A DNA stretch of 25,582 nt, taken from positions 1 through 25,582 of the forward strand of contig CAVAPG010000015.1 of the NCBI GenBank assembly GCA_963590435.1. The letters are read 5' to 3'. Shown in pieces: positions 21,725 through 25,582 of the stretch. The notes beneath the pieces are model-generated. The model was not told the origin of the DNA and ran no database searches. It saw nothing but the letters and a program-made list of their open reading frames with translations. The first letter of the stretch is position 1. The number at the start of each line of letters is the position of its first letter. This DNA comes from F23-B02 sp963590435 (GTDB lineage: Bacteria; Bacillota; Clostridia; Oscillospirales; Oscillospiraceae). A program made the translations under genes and the position numbers.

Positions 21725-22945
21725 ATGATACACGAAGGCGACAATATGATGGGCATAAAGCGCACCAACAGAAGCGCCGCCCTGCGGCTTCTGCACGAAA
21801 ACGGCGGTATGTCGCGCAAGCGTCTTGCCGAATGCACGAAGCTCACCCCTGCGGCAATAACCAAAATTGCCGGCGAAATGATATCCGAAGGGCTCATCCG
21901 CGAGGGAGCATCCATCGTCGGCGGCGGAGCCGGTCGGCGCGAGGTGACCCTTGAGCTCAGACCCGATGCACGATACGCTCTGGGCGTTCTTATAAATCTG
22001 CGTCAGGCGATTATTTCAGCGGTGCGGCTTGACGGGTCTGTAATTTTCGTCGAGGAGCTTGCCATTGAAGAAAAATGCGCCGCGGATGAAACCGTGCGCG
22101 CCCTGTCTGCACGCATCTGTCAGCTTGCGGAGGAAAACCGCCTGGCAAGAGATAAAATCATAGGCCTCGGCATTGCAATACGCGGCATTACCTCGCCGGA
22201 CGGGCGCGTTGTGCGCAACAGTTTCGGTGCGCTCGATACTCTCAACTATCCGCTGTGCGATAAATTTGAGGCCCTTACGGGTCTGCCCTGCGTCATGGCA
22301 AACAACGTCCGCGCACTGTTTGCCGCGCAGATGTTCTTTGCAAAGGATAATAACCTCAGCTCGCAGTTTTTCCTGCGCTGTGAATACGGCATCGGCGCTT
22401 CGCTTTCGATAGACGGGCGCATATGGTGCGGCAGCAGTCAGCAGTGCGCCGAGATAGGGCATATTCCGGTCGTAAAACGCGGCGGACGCCCCTGCTCATG
22501 CGGAAAAAGCGGATGCCTTGAAACCGTCGCCTCGCCGACGGCAATACTCACGGGCGCACTTGAGCTGCTCTCGCCGGAAAAAACACCGGTGCTCTGGAAT
22601 ATATGCGGCGGACGCGATCCCTCGGAGCTTACGATTGAAGATGTGTTCAATGCCGCGCAAAGCGGCGATGCGCAGATAGCCGCCCTTGTGGAAAATGCCG
22701 CCGCCGCGCTGGCGTCGGCGCTCAAATCGGTCATATACACGCTCGATCCCGGAAAGCTCGTTCTCTACGGCAGAATGTTTGAGAATCCGTACTATCTTTC
22801 CAAGCTCATGGCGGAAATGCGCGAGGGTGTCGATGCGCATCACAATATCCCGATTGAAAAAAGCAAGTATAATAAAAAGCTCGAAAAAGCCGCCGCCGGC
22901 CTTCTTATGGTTGAACGCTTTTTCGAATCCGGAGGATTATTATGA
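21725..22945 (+). CDS. ROK-family transcriptional repressor
   Basis: A 406-residue protein with an N-terminal winged helix (about 12-60: NRSAALRLLHENGGMSRKRLAECTKLTPAAITKIAGEMISEGLI) followed by a ROK domain. The ROK zinc site is present: His246 in EIGHIPV and CSCGKSGC (Cys257, 259, 264). The kinase phosphate motif DxGGT is replaced by GVLINLRQ (87-94), so it should sense a sugar but not phosphorylate one. Start ATG at 21725 behind CGGAG; an ATG eight codons later is an alternative. It probably represses this locus through the TTAATTAAA sites, with a pathway sugar as inducer. It overlaps the next gene by 4 bp. Confidence 0.9.
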   Translation: MIHEGDNMMGIKRTNRSAALRLLHENGGMSRKRLAECTKLTPAAITKIAGEMISEGLIREGASIVGGGAGRREVTLELRPDARYALGVLINLRQAIISAVRLDGSVIFVEELAIEEKCAADETVRALSARICQLAEENRLARDKIIGLGIAIRGITSPDGRVVRNSFGALDTLNYPLCDKFEALTGLPCVMANNVRALFAAQMFFAKDNNLSSQFFLRCEYGIGASLSIDGRIWCGSSQQCAEIGHIPVVKRGGRPCSCGKSGCLETVASPTAILTGALELLSPEKTPVLWNICGGRDPSELTIEDVFNAAQSGDAQIAALVENAAAALASALKSVIYTLDPGKLVLYGRMFENPYYLSKLMAEMREGVDAHHNIPIEKSKYNKKLEKAAAGLLMVERFFESGGLL

Positions 22946-23613
22946 ACAACATGCTGAATTTTCTTAAAGAGAAAAATCCTCAGCTTGAGATATTCGATGT
23001 CTTTGACGAGCGCTTTGCCCCCTATGGGCGCACTCTTGAGCTCGGAGACAGCTCCGAGCTGCATCAGGCCATGCTTAAAATGCCCATACCCGAGGACGGC
23101 AATTGCTATGTCGCATCAAATGAGCTTCTCATGTCGCTGGATGCAATCAAACGCATAAAGCACTCGGTATACGGCGATATGCCGATACAGGCAGGCTACT
23201 GCAACGGACACGGCTTCAGGCTCAACGCCGAGGAATACCACCGCTGCAGCGAGGTCAATTTCTCAACAAGCGGTCTGGTTCTTCTGCTCGCACTGCCGGA
23301 GGATATAATAAACCGCCGGCTTGACAGTTCCCGCGCGGTCGGCGTATATCTGCCGCCCGATGTTCCGGTTGAGATATATCCGCGTGTTCTGCACTTTGCG
23401 CCCTGCCGCATAAGCGACGAGGGCTTTAACTGTCTCGTTGTCCTTACCGAGGGCACAAACACCGCGCTCGACGCCGTTGACAGCTCTCTGCCCGGCGAGG
23501 ACGGTCTGCTTTGGATGAAAAACAAGTGGCTACTGTGCCATGCCGATTCACCCCAGGCCCGGAAAGGAGCCTTCGTCGGCATCACCGGAGAAAACCTCGA
23601 GCTGAATATATAA
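22942..23613 (+). CDS. DUF4867-like protein of sugar operons
   Basis: A 223-residue soluble protein, last in the operon, starting in the ATGA of the repressor stop. The opening FDVFDERFAPYGRTLEL resembles the start of cupin-like ureidoglycolate-lyase and DUF4867 proteins, and the remainder (AGYCNGHGFRLNAEEYHRCSEVNFSTSGLVLLLALPED, LPPDVPVEIYPRVLHFAPCRI) is consistent with a beta-rich cupin. Several His and Glu residues (GHGFRLNAEEYHRCSEVNF) could bind a metal. No function is established for DUF4867; place and fold suggest a sugar epimerase, mutarotase or isomerase accessory step. The family call is from memory and moderate. Confidence 0.65.
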   Translation: MNNMLNFLKEKNPQLEIFDVFDERFAPYGRTLELGDSSELHQAMLKMPIPEDGNCYVASNELLMSLDAIKRIKHSVYGDMPIQAGYCNGHGFRLNAEEYHRCSEVNFSTSGLVLLLALPEDIINRRLDSSRAVGVYLPPDVPVEIYPRVLHFAPCRISDEGFNCLVVLTEGTNTALDAVDSSLPGEDGLLWMKNKWLLCHADSPQARKGAFVGITGENLELNI

Positions 23614-23661
23614 CGAGTTGAATATATAACAGCATGTCAAAGAATTTTACATGAAATGAAA

Positions 23662-23701
23662 ACTACAGCGACTGTGAAATACAGCCGCTGTAGTAATTTT
23701 T
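23662..23701. terminator. Bidirectional terminator
   Basis: A 14-bp stem with one mismatch (ACTACAGCGACTGT 23662-23675 with 23681-23694), 5-nt loop, then AATTTTTCT on plus and a TTTTCATTT run on minus. It ends the sugar operon and the AI-2E family gene. Confidence 0.85.
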
Positions 23702-23705
23702 CTAT

Positions 23706-25004
23706 TTACTTTTTCTCATCCGATTGGACCGGGGATTTCGGTTTGCGCTTCGGGATGAGCTTGAGCGTTTCGGGGTCTATATAATCGAGATTTGCATATT
23801 GCTGTGCATCCGTCGGCAGATTATGCCGGCGCAGCTTGCGGTTTACTATCATTTCCAGTGCAGTGTAGATAATCACGAATGCCGGCACACCCAGGAGCAT
23901 GCCCCAGAATCCGAATATGCCGCCGAAAAGCACGATGGAAAACAACACCCAGAAGCCGTTGATGCCGATAGACGTTCCGAGGATTTTCGGACCGATGACG
24001 TTGCCGTCAAGCTGCTGAAGGACAAACACGAAAATGATAAACCACAGGCACATTTTCGGATCGACAAGCAGAACCAGCAGTGCCGAGGGAATGGCGCCTA
24101 TAAACGGTCCGAAGAACGGAATGACATTCGTCACGCCGACAATGACCGCGATTAGCAGCGAGTACGGCATATTGAGGATAACGCAGCCGATGTAGCACAG
24201 CACGCCGATTATGGCACTGTCGAGCAGCTTGCCGCTTATGAAGCCCATGAATGTTCTGTCGGCAAAACGGAGCGCCTCGAATATGCGCTTTGCACTGTGA
24301 GGAGAAAAAATGCTGTAGAGTATCTTGCGGTAGTGGGCGATGAAGGGCTCTTTGTTATAAAGAATATAAACGGACACGATTATGCCGATGACTATATTAT
24401 ACACACCCTTGAGGACGTAGAAAACGCCGCTTGTTATGTTCGTTACGACATTTTCCATGCTCGGCAGAAGCGTATTGGTTGCCCAGTTTGTCAGCGCATC
24501 GGTCAGATTGCCGAACACCTTCGTCGCTATCTGCTCTATCTCCGGATAGTTCCTGAGCAGATTGTCAAGCGCGGAGGAGGCCGAATCGAAATAGGACGGG
24601 CTGTTTATTATAATCTGCGATATGCTGTCGTACACCTGCGGAACGATGAGATAAAACAGCGCGGCGATTATAATAAGCATCACTATCTCGGAGAGAATGA
24701 GCGAGAGCACCCTCGGCAGCTTACTGCCCGGTTTTACGCGCTGCTTTGTCTTGTTCATCTTCGCAACAAGCGGCTTGAACAGCTTGCGCTCATAGAGCAT
24801 CATCGACGGAATGAGCAGATACGATATGACAAGACCCCAGATAAACGGGCTGAGTATGCCGACGAGCTTGCCCAGGGCATCCAGAAGCTTGCCCATATAG
24901 TCAATGCCGAAATAGAATAAAATTCCTGCCGCAATGACCGCAAACGCCGTCACACCCCAGCCTATATACTGAGAATATCTGTGCTTATTTCCTTTTTCGT
25001 CCAA
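23706..25004 (-). CDS. AI-2E/PerM-family membrane protein (YtvI-like)
   Basis: The TTG at 25004 has AGGGGG 9 bp upstream (25014-25019) and gives 432 residues; the longer frame would need an ATT start at 25034. The protein has about eight helices in the usual pattern: two or three N-terminal helices, a long amphipathic stretch (YDSISQIIINSPSYFDSASSALDNLL), then helices including VTNVIPFFGPFIGAIPSALLVLL and DGNVIGPKILGTSIGINGFWVLFSI, typical of the family. Members have been proposed to export autoinducer-2 or other small molecules, or to exchange sodium and protons; the name is historical and no substrate is implied. A lysine-rich tail ends it. Confidence 0.9.
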   Translation of the reverse strand: MDEKGNKHRYSQYIGWGVTAFAVIAAGILFYFGIDYMGKLLDALGKLVGILSPFIWGLVISYLLIPSMMLYERKLFKPLVAKMNKTKQRVKPGSKLPRVLSLILSEIVMLIIIAALFYLIVPQVYDSISQIIINSPSYFDSASSALDNLLRNYPEIEQIATKVFGNLTDALTNWATNTLLPSMENVVTNITSGVFYVLKGVYNIVIGIIVSVYILYNKEPFIAHYRKILYSIFSPHSAKRIFEALRFADRTFMGFISGKLLDSAIIGVLCYIGCVILNMPYSLLIAVIVGVTNVIPFFGPFIGAIPSALLVLLVDPKMCLWFIIFVFVLQQLDGNVIGPKILGTSIGINGFWVLFSIVLFGGIFGFWGMLLGVPAFVIIYTALEMIVNRKLRRHNLPTDAQQYANLDYIDPETLKLIPKRKPKSPVQSDEKK

Positions 25005-25057
25005 AACCCGACACCCCCTGCCAGCGGCAATCAAATCAAATTAAATCATATGGTTAT

Positions 25058-25086
25058 ATATTACTATTACTTTTTCGAAGCGTCAA
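25058..25086 (-). promoter_or_regulatory. Promoter of the AI-2E family gene
   Basis: On minus, TTGACG (25081-25086), 17-bp spacer, TAATAT (25058-25063), about 55 bp before the TTG start. Confidence 0.6.
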
Positions 25087-25400
25087 TGTTTTCCTTCTAA
25101 ATTAGTCTGATAAATGCGTTATGTTAACCGATTTGGCATGTAGAATGAATACTGCAGTGTTGAAAACTCTGTTGAAAATGTTCAAAACCCTTGATATTTC
25201 GCAGTTTTCGCCAGTGAGAATATTTCAATTATTTTACGAATAATTCACTTTTCGGCGAATAAAAAATAATTATGCAACCAACGCCGCATCCCGGGTCCGG
25301 AATTTAATCCCTGTATGGACAGTTTTCGGTTTTGCCGCTCCACATACATGTAAATTTTGCGTAAAATCTTTGTCTTTATCCCCACCTCGGCAGCTTTTCC

Positions 25401-25428
25401 TTGATTTATCCGTCACAGGGTGTATAAT
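25401..25428 (+). promoter_or_regulatory. Possible promoter for a gene beyond the right edge
   Basis: TTGATT (25401-25406), 16-bp spacer and perfect TATAAT (25423-25428) on plus. No start codon with a credible frame follows inside the window. The remaining stretch 25087-25400 is AT-rich and I see no gene in it. Confidence 0.45.
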
Positions 25429-25470
25429 AAAATGTCAGCAAAAGATAAAGCAATCCGCGTTGTGAATATT

Positions 25471-25582
25471 GGCAACCCCCCATTGTCTCCACCTGTGTAA
25501 AAACAGCCGCCAGTGTAACGGCTCCCACATTGCCTCCCCTGTGTAAGGGGAGGGGGACCGCGCCAGCGGTGGTGGGGTTGCA
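25471..25582. repeat. Interspersed MITE-like or REP-like repeat, possibly running past the edge
   Basis: The end carries nested symmetry: GCAACCCCCC near 25472 is the imperfect inverse of the GGTGGGGTTGCA ending at 25582; CATTG-CTCC-CCTGTGTAA occurs twice (about 25481-25500 and 25528-25545); CCTCCCCT and AGGGGAGG (25533-25540, 25546-25553) form a perfect stem; ACCGC and GCGGT form another. The CATTGCCTCCCCTGTGTAA type of sequence is common in intergenic DNA of gut Clostridia as far as I recall. Non-coding and GC-richer than its flank. Confidence 0.55.

Noticed and set aside
21725..22945. ROK sugar kinase that could supply the missing phosphorylation step
   Set aside because: It has an N-terminal winged helix and lacks the DxGGT phosphate motif, so it is a regulator.
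25081..25440. Possible replication origin, based on TTATCCCCA, TTATCCGTC and TGTTGAAAACTC-like stretches
   Set aside because: Only two poor DnaA-box matches and no dnaA, dnaN or other origin gene in the window; not enough to claim.

Overview
The window looks like chromosomal DNA from an anaerobic gut-type Firmicute (Clostridia, probably Oscillospiraceae-like). The evidence is moderate GC with AT-rich intergenic DNA, strong AGGAGG-type ribosome binding sites, near-consensus sigma-A promoters, a lysine riboswitch, SLH-domain surface protein and DUF4358-type lipoprotein. The organism is inferred from style only; there is no rRNA or tRNA gene here. No phage, IS element or CRISPR array is visible.

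Layout. (1) 1-1934: a sodium:neurotransmitter-symporter family gene running off the left edge on the minus strand, then about 660 bp without an intact gene that seems to hold a decayed fragment of a second copy. (2) 1935-2495: an adenine-PRT-like phosphoribosyltransferase. (3) 2649-5416: a perfect-hexamer promoter, a lysine riboswitch with terminator and a visible antiterminator pairing, and an ABC importer (binding protein, permease, ATPase), therefore probably a lysine importer. Its binding protein has its two lobes in circularly permuted order. (4) 5505-7967: membrane-lipid genes, with PAP2 phosphatase and diacylglycerol-kinase-type lipid kinase on minus and a YhhN/TMEM86 protein on plus. 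(5) 8031-10619: a DUF4358-SGNH lipoprotein, a THEP1-type NTPase and a cyclodeaminase-family protein. (6) 10807-23613: a sugar-utilisation locus of two plus-strand operons and one minus-strand gene. (7) 23706-25004: an AI-2E/PerM family membrane protein, then a gene-free end carrying a promoter and an interspersed repeat.

The sugar locus is the main interest. It encodes a GH31 glycosidase of the sulfoquinovosidase (YihQ) type, a GPH-family symporter, a CHAP-SLH surface protein, an L-fucose-isomerase-like enzyme, a transketolase split in two subunits, an RpiB/LacAB-fold isomerase whose phosphate-handling residues are changed, an iron-type alcohol dehydrogenase, an EamA/DMT transporter, a ROK repressor and a DUF4867-like protein. 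No sugar kinase, aldolase or transaldolase is present. This set matches the logic of the sulfo-transketolase route for sulfoquinovose: glycoside cleavage, SQ to sulfofructose, two transketolase steps around a sulfotetrose isomerisation, sulfolactaldehyde reduction to DHPS, and export. The main counter-evidence is that the GH31 enzyme lacks two of the residues used by known sulfoquinovosidases to hold the sulfonate (Arg replaced by Gln282, Tyr by Phe488). The glycoside may be different, or the pocket may be a new variant. Divergent promoters between the isomerase and the transketolase operon, each followed by the same TTAATTAAA motif, suggest common control by the ROK protein.
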